NCBI RefSeq assembly: GCF_900105495.1
Contig: NZ_FNTF01000002.1
Coordinates: 5,510,501 to 5,574,500, forward strand
Length of the DNA stretch: 64,000 bases
Direction: 5' to 3'
Origin: Pseudomonas frederiksbergensis
GTDB taxonomy: Bacteria; Pseudomonadota; Gammaproteobacteria; Pseudomonadales; Pseudomonadaceae
Every line of letters begins with the position of its first letter. Positions within the stretch are counted from its first letter, which is position 1. This document shows positions 7,796 to 17,320 of this stretch, piece after piece. The notes under the pieces are model-generated. The model was given only the letters and a program-made list of their open reading frames with translations. It made no database searches and was not told where the DNA came from. A program made the translations under genes and the position numbers.

Positions 7796-8590
7796 TCAGC
7801 TCTCGGCCAGTTCCATGCGCTCACGCGCGACAGGTGCCTTTTGCGCATGCTCAAGCTGCATGCAGCGCTCCAGGAACAGGAACATGTAGTCGTAGCTCTT
7901 GCACACGGCCTGACGCAGTTCCACTTGCAGGGATTTACTAGGGTTCATACCCGCCAACGTGCAGATGATTTCCAGGGCTTCCCACGGATGGGCATCGTCG
8001 TACTGGGCATGCATCTTCAACCACTTCATGGCCCGCTTGCGATCTTCCTCCGGGAAAGAGGCCGCGTAGATACCATTGGAACAGACCAGCGCCGACCATT
8101 CCCCGGTCGCGCCTTCAATGGCGTAGTTGGTGGCGGCAATGGCAACAATCAGTGAATCCGCTGAACTGGTGTGCCAGCACCAATGGCTCAAGGCGTGAAG
8201 TTCAGGGGCAACTTTTTGCGCTTGCAGATCTTCCAGGCTGACACCGTGAGCACGGCTCCAGTGCACCCAGTAATCGGCATGGTTCAATTCGACGCGTATG
8301 TTACGCATCAACCAGCGACGAGCCATGTCTTCACCTGGATGGCGGGCGAAGCGTGTCTTGGTCAGGTTTTGTGCCATATATAACGCGAACTGTTCAACTA
8401 CCGGCCAGCCACCAATCAGGTACTGGCGCATGGTCTTTGCACTGAGTTTGTTATCACGCAGTCGCTGATACAGTTCGTGTTCGACAACCCGGCGTTTGCT
8501 CTCGCTGCAATCCTGGATCAGGCGTTGAGCCCAGACGGGATAACTTGCAGCGTCCATGAGTGGTCCGGTTCGGTTGAATGTGTCGATCAC
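7796..8590 (-). CDS. TenA/PqqC-like heme-oxygenase-fold protein
   Basis: 264-residue, mostly helical protein resembling TenA, PqqC and CADD-type proteins, which share a heme-oxygenase-like fold and often hold a di-iron or cofactor-binding site. Possible metal or acid ligands are in NIRVELNHADYW (about residues 95-107), NYAIEGATGEWS (about 151-162) and HAQYDDAHPWEA (about 197-208). A catalytic role is likely, but a substrate cannot be named, and the label 'TenA transcriptional regulator' used for such genes is unsupported. The start is taken as GTG at 8590 because AAGGAG lies 8 bases upstream; an ATG at 8557 is the alternative. Monocistronic, ending at the shared terminator. Confidence 0.8.
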   Translation of the reverse strand: MIDTFNRTGPLMDAASYPVWAQRLIQDCSESKRRVVEHELYQRLRDNKLSAKTMRQYLIGGWPVVEQFALYMAQNLTKTRFARHPGEDMARRWLMRNIRVELNHADYWVHWSRAHGVSLEDLQAQKVAPELHALSHWCWHTSSADSLIVAIAATNYAIEGATGEWSALVCSNGIYAASFPEEDRKRAMKWLKMHAQYDDAHPWEALEIICTLAGMNPSKSLQVELRQAVCKSYDYMFLFLERCMQLEHAQKAPVARERMELAES

Positions 8591-8635
8591 TGTCGAGCTC
8601 CTTTTGATTGTGATTATAAGGATCAGCAAGAGATT

Positions 8636-11095
8636 TCAACGGAACGTGCCAGGCGCCTTGAACAACAAAGGCTGTGGCCTGGCGGGACGACTTTGTAAAC
8701 TGTCGCAGGTAAACAAATGCGGGCGTTCAATAACATACCCTTGAGCGTAATCCACCCCGATCTCCAACAGTGCCTGCTCGATCTGGGGTGTTTCAACAAA
8801 CTCGGCAATCGTACGCTTACCCATAACATGACCGATGTGATTGATCACTTCGACCATGGCGCGGTTAATCGGGTCGTCCAACATATCCTTTACGAAACTC
8901 CCGTCGATCTTCAAGAAGTCTACAGGTAAATGTTTCAAGTATGCGAATGAGGACATTCCGGCGCAAAAGTCATCCAGTGAAAAGTGGCAACCTAAGCCTT
9001 TGAGTTCATTAATAAATCTGATTGCACTTCCAAGATTTGAAATAGCACTGGTTTCAGTGATTTCAAAACAAATCATTTCAGGCGGTATGGAGTAAGTAAC
9101 AAACTGTTCACGCAGGAAGTGCAGAAACGCCTCATCTCCGATAGTTGTGCCTGACAGATTAATCGCACACATGGCCAATGGGCCTTTGTGCTGTTCGGCT
9201 ATGCATTGGGCAATAATTTTGAATACGTTCTGTACCACCCAGCGATCAAGGGATGTCATCAGACCATATCGCTCAGCAGCCGGAATAAAACTGTCGGGCA
9301 ATATCATGCGTCCGGCTTCGTCATGCAGGCGCAACAGAATTTCGATATGTCCACCGCCCTTCTCGACATGACCAAGTGGCGCGATTTCCTGGGCATACAA
9401 ACAGAAACGGTCTTCTTCCAGTGCGATGTGCAAGCGCTGTACCCAAGCCATCTCGCCGAAGCGCAGGGACAGTTCCGAATCATCGGCGTGATAGACCTGA
9501 ACCCGATTGCGCCCCTTTTCCTTTGCCATGTAGCAGGCCATGTCGGCAGCGCGCAGCGAGGCCTCGAGGGTGGTCGGATTCTGAGCAACGTGAACCAGCC
9601 CGATGCTCACCGTGGTTACAAAGGGTCGGCCTTTCCAGACGAAGTGCAGGTTCTGCACAGTCTGACGCAGGCCCTCGGCGATTTTCTCGGCGGCTTCCGG
9701 GGCGCAGTTCTCCAGCAGGATGCCAAACTCGTCGCCACCCAGGCGGGCCAGGGTATCGCCTTCGCGCAAACCGGACTGCAACAGTGCGCAGATATGCCGC
9801 AGCAATTCATCACCCGCTGCATGGCCACAGGTATCGTTGACCAGTTTGAACTGATCCAGATCGAGGAACATCAGCGCATGGCGCCCCGGCTGACGTGTCA
9901 GGTTGTGCAGCGCCTGCTCCAGGCGATATTCGAACTCGCGGCGGTTGGCGAGCCCGGTCAAGGCGTCATGGGTCGCCTGCCAGGACAGATTGGCAATGTA
10001 TTGCCGCTCCTGGGTCATGTCGTGCAGCACCAACACCGTGCCGCTGACCTTGCCGGCGTTGCGGATCGGCGCACCGACCAGGGTCACCGAAACCGTGCTG
10101 CCATCCAGGCGCTGGATCAGTTTTGAGTGTTCGCTGCCACCGCTCAGCTGTCCGCTCAAAATGTGCTCGATCAACGTGAAACCATCGGCCTGAGCGTTCT
10201 CGTCCAATAGATTGAACAGCGCCGCCAGCGGCAAACCCGTCGCCTGTTCGGCTTTCCAGTGCGTCAACGCCTCGGCGGCCGGATTCATGTAGGCAATCGC
10301 TCCGTCGACATTCGTGGTGATCACGCCATCGCCGATCGATTGCAAAGTGATTTGTGCCCGGTCTTTCTCCAACTGCAAAGCGTCGGCGAAGGCATGGCGC
10401 TGCTTGAGCAATTTGTGCGTGCGCATCAAGGCCAGGAGGATCAATCCCAGAGCCGTGGCGAGGTTGGTCACCAGCAACACCCGCAGGATCCTCCGCGAGC
10501 CTTCACCCAAGGCATCGCTGAAGGCCTTCGCCGCCGGTGTCACACTTTCGTTGATGAGGAATATCTGTTCCTTCCAGCGCTTGATATCGGCAGCGCTGGC
10601 CTGGCGGGTGGTGACGCGCTGATGCATTTCCCGCGCAATGGCATCGAGTTGCACCAGATACGCATCCCCCACCCTCCAGAGGTCAATGGCTTTCTCGTGG
10701 TAACTGAAGTGCCGGAAATTCAGGTACAGCCAGATCACACTATCGATGTCATCCGGGTGGTTGCCGCCTTTGAGGATCGCCGCGCGCGCGGCTTCGATAT
10801 TCGGCGGCTGATGATCCAGCGCCACACGCAACTCGTGGCCCCCTTGGGGCACGGCAATGGCGTTCTGGTATTTGAGGAAAATCGCCTCGTCGCGACTGTC
10901 GGCGTAAAGATTGAGGTAATAAATGGCGTCTTTCTGGCCTTTGGACCACAGGCTTTCACCGGCAACGTAGCCGCGAACCGCCGACAGAACGTACAGGCTC
11001 ACGCCGCCCAACAGGGCCTGAAATAACACAACGGCGATAAATGGCCAGACAATGCCCAACAACCGTGGCGTTCCGAGAGTCCGCGTTTGTTTCAT
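8636..11095 (-). CDS. Membrane GGDEF/EAL protein (c-di-GMP turnover)
   Basis: 819-residue sensor-type enzyme. Order: membrane helix about residues 14-36, a periplasmic helical sensor region about 37-205, a second membrane helix about 208-230, a PAS domain about 240-365, a GGDEF domain about 375-545, and an EAL domain about 560-815. The GGDEF signature is intact (RLGGDEFGI, about 450-456), so diguanylate cyclase activity is possible. The EAL signature reads HIEILLRL instead of EAL, but DDFCAGMSSF and KIDGSFV are retained, so phosphodiesterase activity is plausible. The start at 11095 (MKQTRTLG) has AGGGA upstream; an in-frame extension to 11200 lacks support. It probably controls motility or biofilm through cyclic-di-GMP; the signal is unknown. 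Confidence 0.92.
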   Translation of the reverse strand: MKQTRTLGTPRLLGIVWPFIAVVLFQALLGGVSLYVLSAVRGYVAGESLWSKGQKDAIYYLNLYADSRDEAIFLKYQNAIAVPQGGHELRVALDHQPPNIEAARAAILKGGNHPDDIDSVIWLYLNFRHFSYHEKAIDLWRVGDAYLVQLDAIAREMHQRVTTRQASAADIKRWKEQIFLINESVTPAAKAFSDALGEGSRRILRVLLVTNLATALGLILLALMRTHKLLKQRHAFADALQLEKDRAQITLQSIGDGVITTNVDGAIAYMNPAAEALTHWKAEQATGLPLAALFNLLDENAQADGFTLIEHILSGQLSGGSEHSKLIQRLDGSTVSVTLVGAPIRNAGKVSGTVLVLHDMTQERQYIANLSWQATHDALTGLANRREFEYRLEQALHNLTRQPGRHALMFLDLDQFKLVNDTCGHAAGDELLRHICALLQSGLREGDTLARLGGDEFGILLENCAPEAAEKIAEGLRQTVQNLHFVWKGRPFVTTVSIGLVHVAQNPTTLEASLRAADMACYMAKEKGRNRVQVYHADDSELSLRFGEMAWVQRLHIALEEDRFCLYAQEIAPLGHVEKGGGHIEILLRLHDEAGRMILPDSFIPAAERYGLMTSLDRWVVQNVFKIIAQCIAEQHKGPLAMCAINLSGTTIGDEAFLHFLREQFVTYSIPPEMICFEITETSAISNLGSAIRFINELKGLGCHFSLDDFCAGMSSFAYLKHLPVDFLKIDGSFVKDMLDDPINRAMVEVINHIGHVMGKRTIAEFVETPQIEQALLEIGVDYAQGYVIERPHLFTCDSLQSRPARPQPLLFKAPGTFR

Positions 11096-11238
11096 GAGAT
11101 CCCTTGCATTAGCACTGCTTGATCGTCTTCCGGACGAAATCGCTACAGCTAGACTAGGGTGCGTTCCCGGTTCCGGCAAGCGGAGGATCCGCCTCGGCAC
11201 CCTCTGAACATCGCCCTATATAGGTACGCGGCACCGAC

Positions 11239-13056
11239 CTAATGCTGCTGCAAATGCCCATAAAGCTTGGCGTACAAACCACCCTCGGCAATCAGTTGCT
11301 GATGGTCGCCATCCTCGGCAATTTGTCCGCCATCGAATACCAGCACCCGGTCGGCCTGTTTCACCGCCGATAATCGGTGCGCAATGATCAGCGTGGTGCG
11401 ATTGCTCAGGAACCGCGCCAGCGCCTGGTGAAGGTTGTATTCGGTGGCGGCATCCAGTGCCGAAGTGGCCTCGTCGAGGATCACTACCTTGGGTTCGGCC
11501 AACACCATCCGCGCAATGGCCAGGCGTTGGCGCTGGCCGCCGGACAAACGCACGCCGGAACGCCCGACGATACTGTCCAGGCCATTGGGCAACTCTCGAA
11601 TCGTGGCGTGCAATTGCGCGATTTCCAGCGCTTGCCAACAGGCTTCGTCACTGCGCTCACGGCCCATGGTCAGGTTGGCGCGCACGGTATCGTTGAACAG
11701 CGCCGGGTGTTGCAAGACCACGGCGACGTTCTCCCGCACGGTTTCCAGGCCGATCTCTTGCTGGGTGGAACCGCCGAAGCGGATCGTCCCGGAGAGCGGC
11801 GTGTACAGGCCCAGCAGCAACTGCACCAGCGTGCTTTTGCCACCACCGCTGGCGCCGACGATCGCGACTTTTTCGCCGGGGGCGATCGACAGGTCCATCT
11901 GGTTCAACACCAACTCGTCGCCGTAACCGAAACTCAATCCCTGGACTTCAATGCCCACGGTTTCGCGACCGTGGAACGGGTCCACTCCGCCCGGGTATTC
12001 AGGTTCATCGGCCCGGGCCAGCAGCTCGTTGATCCGCGACAGCGCGCCGCCGGCGGCGTAGTAGGCGTACTGCAGATTCAGCAGCTGTTCCACCGGACCG
12101 ATCATGAACCACAGATAGCTGAACACCGCGAGCATCTGGCCGATGGACAGGTCGGAAAACAGCACGGTGAGCATCGCCGCCGCACGGAAAATATCGATGC
12201 CGAACTGGAACAGCAAGCCGCTGGCACGGTTCGAAGCATCGGTTTTCCACTGCGAGTTCACCGCGTAATCGCGTACGTCCCGGGCGCGCTGCCCCAGGCG
12301 CCCGAGGAAAAAACCCTGACGGTTGCCGGCACGCACTTCCTGAATGGCATCGAGGGTTTCGGTGAGTGCCTGGGTAAAGCGCGAGGTACTGTCGTTCTCG
12401 AGTTTCTTCAGGTGCTTGACCCGCTTGCCCAGCAATACCGTGGCGTAGATCACCAGCGGGTTGAACAGCATGATCAGTAGCGCCAGCTTCCAGTGCATCC
12501 AGATCAGAATGCTCGCGGTGCCGACCAGGGTCAGCATGGCGACCAGGAAACGGCTGAGGGTTTCGCCGACGAATTTGTCCACAGTGTCGAGGTCGGTGAC
12601 CAGGTGCGTGGTCACCGTGCCGCTGCCCAGGCTTTCGTATTCGCCCAGGGAAATGCGCTTGAGCCGATCGATCAGCCGTGTGCGAATGCGGTACACGATG
12701 TCCTTGGCCAGTGCCGCAAACAACTTCGCCTGAACCACGTTGAACAACAAGGCGCCACAACGCAGCAACAAGGTCACCAGCAGCATCAGGCCGATATAGC
12801 CCGACGCTTTCTGCCAGCCGTCGGGCAGCGCGTGGTTCATGATCTTCAGCGCAGAGTCGCCATGGCCCAGCAGCACTTCGTCCACCAGCAACGGCAAGAG
12901 CAAGGGAATCGGCACGCTGCACAAGGTGGCCAACACGGCCACGCCGTTGGCGATCCACAGGGATTTTTTGTGATGCAGCGCCAGGCGACGGATTTCCGCC
13001 CAGCTCAGACGGTCGACACGTGTAGCGGTTGCGGCTTCGTCAGGCTGGTCATGCAC
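11239..13056 (-). CDS. ABC exporter, fused membrane and ATPase domains
   Basis: 605-residue half-transporter of the MsbA/multidrug type. Six membrane helices lie in about residues 25-310, followed by a nucleotide-binding domain: Walker A GASGGGKST near residue 403, LSGGQRQRLAIAR near 505, and Walker B VVILDEATSALD near 520. It should work as a homodimer exporting a lipid or hydrophobic compound across the inner membrane; the substrate is not readable. The start is taken as GTG at 13056, overlapping the stop of the upstream DsbA-like gene by 8 bases, with GGAG upstream. The two genes therefore form a translationally coupled unit. Confidence 0.9.
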   Translation of the reverse strand: MHDQPDEAATATRVDRLSWAEIRRLALHHKKSLWIANGVAVLATLCSVPIPLLLPLLVDEVLLGHGDSALKIMNHALPDGWQKASGYIGLMLLVTLLLRCGALLFNVVQAKLFAALAKDIVYRIRTRLIDRLKRISLGEYESLGSGTVTTHLVTDLDTVDKFVGETLSRFLVAMLTLVGTASILIWMHWKLALLIMLFNPLVIYATVLLGKRVKHLKKLENDSTSRFTQALTETLDAIQEVRAGNRQGFFLGRLGQRARDVRDYAVNSQWKTDASNRASGLLFQFGIDIFRAAAMLTVLFSDLSIGQMLAVFSYLWFMIGPVEQLLNLQYAYYAAGGALSRINELLARADEPEYPGGVDPFHGRETVGIEVQGLSFGYGDELVLNQMDLSIAPGEKVAIVGASGGGKSTLVQLLLGLYTPLSGTIRFGGSTQQEIGLETVRENVAVVLQHPALFNDTVRANLTMGRERSDEACWQALEIAQLHATIRELPNGLDSIVGRSGVRLSGGQRQRLAIARMVLAEPKVVILDEATSALDAATEYNLHQALARFLSNRTTLIIAHRLSAVKQADRVLVFDGGQIAEDGDHQQLIAEGGLYAKLYGHLQQH

Positions 13057-13687
13057 AGGCAGCGCGCTCCAGCCAGCGGCCGAGCAACGGTGACAATACG
13101 CTGAGCGGCTGATAGCCATTGGTCAACAGCGCCAATTGACCATTACGCTCAGCCAGCAAGGTAGGGAAACCGGCAATGCCCAGGTCCTGGACCCAGGTGA
13201 AATCGGCCGCTGTCGCGGCGTGCTGATCGGCACGGTCGAACGCGGCGGCGAACTCGATACGTGGCAGACCGGCCTGCTCCGCCAGCTCCACCAGGACACT
13301 GGCGTGAGTGACGTCGCGACCTTCGGCGTAAAACGCATGCTGAATCAGCCCCAGCAGTTTCCATGCGCAATCCGGCGCCAGGCTGCGCGCGGTCACCAGT
13401 GCCCGACAGGCAGGTTCGGTGTCGTAGACAAACCCGGCGGGCAATGCGCCTTCCAGCTTGAACGGTTGCCCCGTGGCTTCGGTGACCGCTTGCCAATGCT
13501 CAAGGATGTAGCGCCGGGTGGTCGGCTCCAGCGCGGAACCGCTGCCGGTACGCAAACCGCCCACCACCAGGTGCACGTCCACCCCCGCTGCTTGCGCCTG
13601 CTCGACCAGCGCGTTGGCCACCGGCGCGAAGCCCCAGCACCAGGAGCACATCGGGTCCATCACATAAAGCAGGCGTTGCGCAGACAT
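13049..13687 (-). CDS. DsbA-family thioredoxin-fold protein (FrnE-like)
   Basis: 212-residue cytoplasmic protein with the redox motif CSWCWGFAP at about residues 14-22, as in FrnE-type DsbA-family oxidoreductases, followed by the helical insertion of that family and a C-terminal cis-Pro region (IAGFPTLL, about residues 171-178). It lacks a signal peptide, so it is probably a cytoplasmic thiol isomerase or reductase rather than a periplasmic DsbA. It overlaps the ABC exporter downstream and starts 3 bases past the trhO stop, so trhO, this gene and the exporter may be co-transcribed. Confidence 0.88.
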   Translation of the reverse strand: MSAQRLLYVMDPMCSWCWGFAPVANALVEQAQAAGVDVHLVVGGLRTGSGSALEPTTRRYILEHWQAVTEATGQPFKLEGALPAGFVYDTEPACRALVTARSLAPDCAWKLLGLIQHAFYAEGRDVTHASVLVELAEQAGLPRIEFAAAFDRADQHAATAADFTWVQDLGIAGFPTLLAERNGQLALLTNGYQPLSVLSPLLGRWLERAACA

Positions 13688-13690
13688 GGT

Positions 13691-14632
13691 TCAAGCCTCG
13701 GAAGGAGTTTGCTTGTAGTTGTAGCCGATCGGGTGCGGCAGGTTGCGCGCCTTGGCCAGTTCGATCTGCTTTTGCCGGTCGATGGCACTGCGACGGGTCT
13801 TCTCGCTCAGCTTATCCCAGCAATGCGGGCAACTGATGCCGGCCACGTAGTGCTCGGACGCGCGGTCGGAGGCGCTGACAGGCGTACGGCAGGCATGGCA
13901 TTGATCGTAGTCGCCTTCGCTGAGGTCATGACGCACGGTCACACGGTTGTCGAACACGAAGCAGTCGCCCTGCCATTTGGTTTCTTCCTGCGGCACCTCT
14001 TCGAGGTATTTCAGAATGCCGCCCTTGAGGTGATAGACCTCGTCGAAACCCTGGCTGAGCATGTAGCTCGAAGCCTTTTCGCAACGAATGCCGCCGGTGC
14101 AGAACATCGCGACTTTCTTGTGCACGGCCGGGTCGAAATGGGCTTTGATGTAGTCGGGGAATTCGCGAAAACTGGTGGTCTTCGGGTCGATGGCGCCTTC
14201 AAAGGTGCCGATCGAGACTTCGTAGTCGTTGCGGGTGTCGATCAACAGCACTTCAGGATCGCTGATCAGCGCGTTCCAGTTCTGCGGATCCACATAGGTG
14301 CCAACCTTTTTGTTCGGGTCTACGCCTTCGACGCCGAGGGTGACGATTTCTTTCTTGAGTTTGACTTTGGTGCGATAGAACGGCTGGTCGTCGCAGTACG
14401 ACTCTTTGTGGTCGATGTCGTCCATGCGCGGGTCGTTCTTCAGCCAGGCCATCAGCCCGTCAATGCCTTCGCGGCTGCCGGACACGGTGCCGTTGATGCC
14501 TTCTTCGGCGATCAGCAGGGTGCCTTTGATGCCGTTGTCGACCATCGCTTGCAGCAGTGGCTCGCGCAGGGCGACGTAATCTTCCAGGGTGACGAACTTA
14601 TACAGTGCCGCCACGACAATCTGTTGTGTCAT
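13691..14632 (-). CDS. trhO: tRNA uridine(34) hydroxylase TrhO (rhodanese family)
   Basis: 313-residue YceA/TrhO protein. TrhO hydroxylates uridine 34 in certain tRNAs to 5-hydroxyuridine, an oxygen-dependent wobble modification. An N-terminal acylphosphatase-like region (about residues 1-95) precedes a rhodanese domain with [16 protein letters not shown] and the active loop [11 protein letters not shown], placing the catalytic Cys near residue 178. A C-terminal extension has two Cys pairs ([13 protein letters not shown]) that could bind zinc, as in the longer TrhO subgroup. Starts with ATG and is followed closely by the DsbA-like gene. Confidence 0.93.
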   Translation of the reverse strand: MTQQIVVAALYKFVTLEDYVALREPLLQAMVDNGIKGTLLIAEEGINGTVSGSREGIDGLMAWLKNDPRMDDIDHKESYCDDQPFYRTKVKLKKEIVTLGVEGVDPNKKVGTYVDPQNWNALISDPEVLLIDTRNDYEVSIGTFEGAIDPKTTSFREFPDYIKAHFDPAVHKKVAMFCTGGIRCEKASSYMLSQGFDEVYHLKGGILKYLEEVPQEETKWQGDCFVFDNRVTVRHDLSEGDYDQCHACRTPVSASDRASEHYVAGISCPHCWDKLSEKTRRSAIDRQKQIELAKARNLPHPIGYNYKQTPSEA

Positions 14633-14679
14633 GGGTGATTCTCCAGGTGGCTACCCTCGTAAGGGGTGAACCGGATGCG

Positions 14680-14710
14680 AAAAAAAACGCGCCGGGTGAG
14701 CGGCGCGTTG
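14680..14710 (-). terminator. Intrinsic terminator after bolA
   Basis: Arms AACGCGCC and GGCGCGTT around an 8-base loop, followed on the minus strand by a long T run. It separates bolA from trhO. Confidence 0.85.
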
Positions 14711-14782
14711 CGGATTCTAGCAAAAACGGTGTGGTTTAGGACTGCGATCTGCAGGCTTGGCACAGCCCATCAACCCTTCACA

Positions 14783-15082
14783 TCAATGCTTGCTGCCGCC
14801 AGCACAGGTCGGCGAGGCCGGAGCCGCGTCGATCTGTGCCCATTCCTCTGGCGTGTAGGTATGCAGCGCCAACGCATGGAACTCGCCCATCAGCTCGCCG
14901 AGCGTGCCGTAGACTTTCTGGTGACGCTTGACGCGGTTGAGCCCTTCAAACTGCTGGCTGACCACCACGGCCTTGAAGTGGGTCTGCAACCCACGGCTGT
15001 GCATGTGGCTTTCATCCAGCACTTGCAGATGCAGCGGCTGCAACAGGCTCAGCGTTGATTCGATGCGTTGTTGCATGGTCAT
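14783..15082 (-). CDS. bolA: BolA family protein
   Basis: 99-residue protein with the class II KH-like BolA fold. The key pattern is DESHMHSRGLQTHFKAVVVS at about residues 24-43, containing the conserved His/Arg region, then FEGLNRVKRHQKVYGTLGELM near residues 45-65, typical of BolA proteins that bind iron-sulfur clusters together with monothiol glutaredoxins and influence stress morphology. GGAG lies 8 bases before the ATG at 15082. The gene lies between the DUF2059 gene and trhO, near fumC2, as in other pseudomonads. Confidence 0.93.
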   Translation of the reverse strand: MTMQQRIESTLSLLQPLHLQVLDESHMHSRGLQTHFKAVVVSQQFEGLNRVKRHQKVYGTLGELMGEFHALALHTYTPEEWAQIDAAPASPTCAGGSKH

Positions 15083-15094
15083 ACCGAACTCCGC

Positions 15095-15616
15095 TTAAGG
15101 CTTTTTCTTGGCAGGAGCGGCGCCTTTAGGCTCCAGCTCGGCCGTCATGTCAGCCAGCAGCTTGTTGACCACAGGCACCGCGCTTTCCAGCTTGGCTTGA
15201 GTCATCTGGGCCGATTGCTGAGTCAGCTGCGGCATTTTTTCCAGGACTTTCTTGCCCAGTGGCGACTTGTAGAACGCGACCAGGTCTTTCAGCTCGGATT
15301 CGCTGAAGTTGGTGGTGTAGAGCTTGACCATGTCCGGCTTCAGCTTGTTCCAGCCAATGGCTTGGTCCAGCGCGGCGTTGGCTTTGGCCTGGTAAGTTTC
15401 CAGCAAGGCTTTTTTCGACTCGGGGGCTTTGGTTTGCTCAAAGCGCTGAGCGAACATTTGCTGCACTTGCATGTACACCGGAGTGCCCAATTTGTCAGCG
15501 TGCGCCAGGGTCAGGAAAGCTTCGGCACTGGCGTTGTGGCTGGCGGTATCGGCAAGAACCTGGCCGCTGGCGCAAACCAGTGCAACCGCGGTACAGATGG
15601 CACGAAGACGAGTCAT
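15095..15616 (-). CDS. Exported DUF2059 domain protein
   Basis: 173-residue protein with a signal peptide of about 22 residues (MTRLRAICTAVALVCASGQVLA). The mature part carries a helical DUF2059 domain, recognisable by LKDLVAFYKSPLGKKVLEKMPQL near residues 107-129. The family is periplasmic and of unknown function. The Lys/Pro-rich tail (GAAPAKKKP) is typical. Twelve bases separate its stop from the bolA start, so the two genes may share a transcript. Confidence 0.87.
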   Translation of the reverse strand: MTRLRAICTAVALVCASGQVLADTASHNASAEAFLTLAHADKLGTPVYMQVQQMFAQRFEQTKAPESKKALLETYQAKANAALDQAIGWNKLKPDMVKLYTTNFSESELKDLVAFYKSPLGKKVLEKMPQLTQQSAQMTQAKLESAVPVVNKLLADMTAELEPKGAAPAKKKP

Positions 15617-15807
15617 CGAGTTTCCTTTTCTAGCAGGCGAGGCAAAACCTCAAGGGCGACCATTCTGCACCTAAAAAACTGTGTCACTCAACCCCAAGCC
15701 TTGTCGCACCTGATTTAGAGGGGCTGAACGGTCAAAAAACAGACTGATGGAACCACGGCCGGCGATCACGGCCTAAACTGCGCTATCGACCTACAGGAGT
15801 GTGCATG

Positions 15808-17202
15808 ATGAGCCGTATCGAAACCGACAGCCTTGGCCAGGTTGAAGTCCCGGATGAAGCCTACTGGGGCGCTCAGACGCAACGCTCGCTGATTAACTTC
15901 GCCATCGGCAACGAAAAAATGCCGCTGGCGGTGCTGCATGCCCTGGCGCTGATCAAGAAAGCCGCGGCGCGGGTCAATGACCGCAATGGTGACCTGCCCG
16001 CCGACATCGCCCGGCTGATCGAACAGGCCGCCGACGAAGTGCTCGACGGCAGCCATGACGACCAGTTCCCGCTGGTGGTCTGGCAGACCGGCAGCGGCAC
16101 CCAGAGCAATATGAACGTCAACGAAGTGATCGCCGGTCGCGCCAACGAACTGGCCGGTAATGCTCGCGGCGGCAAGTCGCCGGTTCACCCTAACGATCAC
16201 GTCAACCGCTCCCAGAGTTCCAACGACTGCTTCCCGACCGCCATGCACATCGCGGCCGCCCAGGCGGTGCAACAGCATTTGTTGCCGGCGATCAACGAAC
16301 TGTCGGGCGGATTGGCCGAGCTGTCTGCGCGGCACATGAAACTGGTCAAGACCGGCCGCACCCACATGATGGACGCGACGCCGATCACCTTCGGCCAGGA
16401 ACTGTCGGCCTTCATCGCGCAACTGGATTACGCCGAGCGGGCGATTCGCAGTGCGCTGCCCGCCGTCTGTGAACTGGCCCAGGGCGGCACCGCAGTCGGC
16501 ACCGGGCTGAATTCGCCCCACGGTTTTGGCGAAGCCATCGCTGCCGAACTGGCCGCCCTCTCCGGCCTGCCGTTCGTCACCGCACCCAACAAGTTTGCGG
16601 CCCTGGCTGGCCATGAGCCGTTGACCACGCTGTCCGGCGCGCTGAAAACCCTCGCCGTGACCCTGATGAAAATCGCCAACGACCTGCGCCTGCTGGGCTC
16701 CGGACCGCGAGCAGGCTTTGCCGAAGTGAAATTGCCGGCCAACGAACCAGGCAGCTCGATCATGCCGGGCAAGGTCAATCCGACTCAGTGCGAAGCCCTG
16801 TCGATGCTGGCGTGCCAGGTATTGGGCAACGACGTCGCCATCGGGTTTGCCGCGAGCCAGGGGCACCTGCAACTGAACGTGTTCAAACCGGTGATCATCC
16901 ACAACCTGCTGCAATCGATCCGCCTGCTTGGCGATGGATGCAGCAACTTCCAGCAGCATTGCATCACCGGTCTGGAACCGGATGCAGAGAAAATGGCTGA
17001 GCATTTGGAGCGTGGATTGATGTTGGTGACGGCGCTGAATCCGCACATTGGCTATGACAAATCGGCGGAAATCGCCAAGAAGGCGTACGCGGAAGGGCTG
17101 ACCTTGCGTGAGGCGGCGTTGCAGTTGGGGTACCTGACGGATGAAGAGTTTGATGCGTGGGTAAGGCCGGAGAATATGCTCGAGGCGGGTGCCAAAGGCT
17201 GA
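15808..17202 (+). CDS. fumC: Class II fumarate hydratase FumC2
   Basis: 464-residue, iron-independent fumarase that interconverts fumarate and malate in the TCA cycle. The superfamily signature [15 protein letters not shown] is present near residues 315-329, along with [13 protein letters not shown] near 96-108 and the SSNDCFPT motif near residues 137-144. The length matches the family. The ATG at 15808 is preferred: AGGAG lies 8 bases upstream; the adjacent ATG at 15805 is possible. It is a single gene divergent from the DUF2059 gene, matching the fumC2 context of Pseudomonas rather than the fumC1-sodA iron-responsive locus. Confidence 0.95.
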   Translation: MSRIETDSLGQVEVPDEAYWGAQTQRSLINFAIGNEKMPLAVLHALALIKKAAARVNDRNGDLPADIARLIEQAADEVLDGSHDDQFPLVVWQTGSGTQSNMNVNEVIAGRANELAGNARGGKSPVHPNDHVNRSQSSNDCFPTAMHIAAAQAVQQHLLPAINELSGGLAELSARHMKLVKTGRTHMMDATPITFGQELSAFIAQLDYAERAIRSALPAVCELAQGGTAVGTGLNSPHGFGEAIAAELAALSGLPFVTAPNKFAALAGHEPLTTLSGALKTLAVTLMKIANDLRLLGSGPRAGFAEVKLPANEPGSSIMPGKVNPTQCEALSMLACQVLGNDVAIGFAASQGHLQLNVFKPVIIHNLLQSIRLLGDGCSNFQQHCITGLEPDAEKMAEHLERGLMLVTALNPHIGYDKSAEIAKKAYAEGLTLREAALQLGYLTDEEFDAWVRPENMLEAGAKG

Positions 17203-17208
17203 CCTGAC

Positions 17209-17320
17209 TGATCGTTCCCACGCTCCGCGTGGGAATGCAGCCCGGGACGCTCCGCGTCCCTGCCGAAGCGGACGCGGAGCGTCCATTGAGGCATTCCCAC
17301 GCAGAGCGTGGGAACGATCA
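17209..17320. repeat. CCCACGC palindromic repeat, copy 1
   Basis: Begins TGATCGTTCCCACGC and ends with the complement GCGTGGGAACGATCA, enclosing inner GGACGC hairpins. One of five copies in this window. The TGA at its right edge, read on the minus strand, supplies the stop codon of the EamA transporter gene. Confidence 0.88.
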
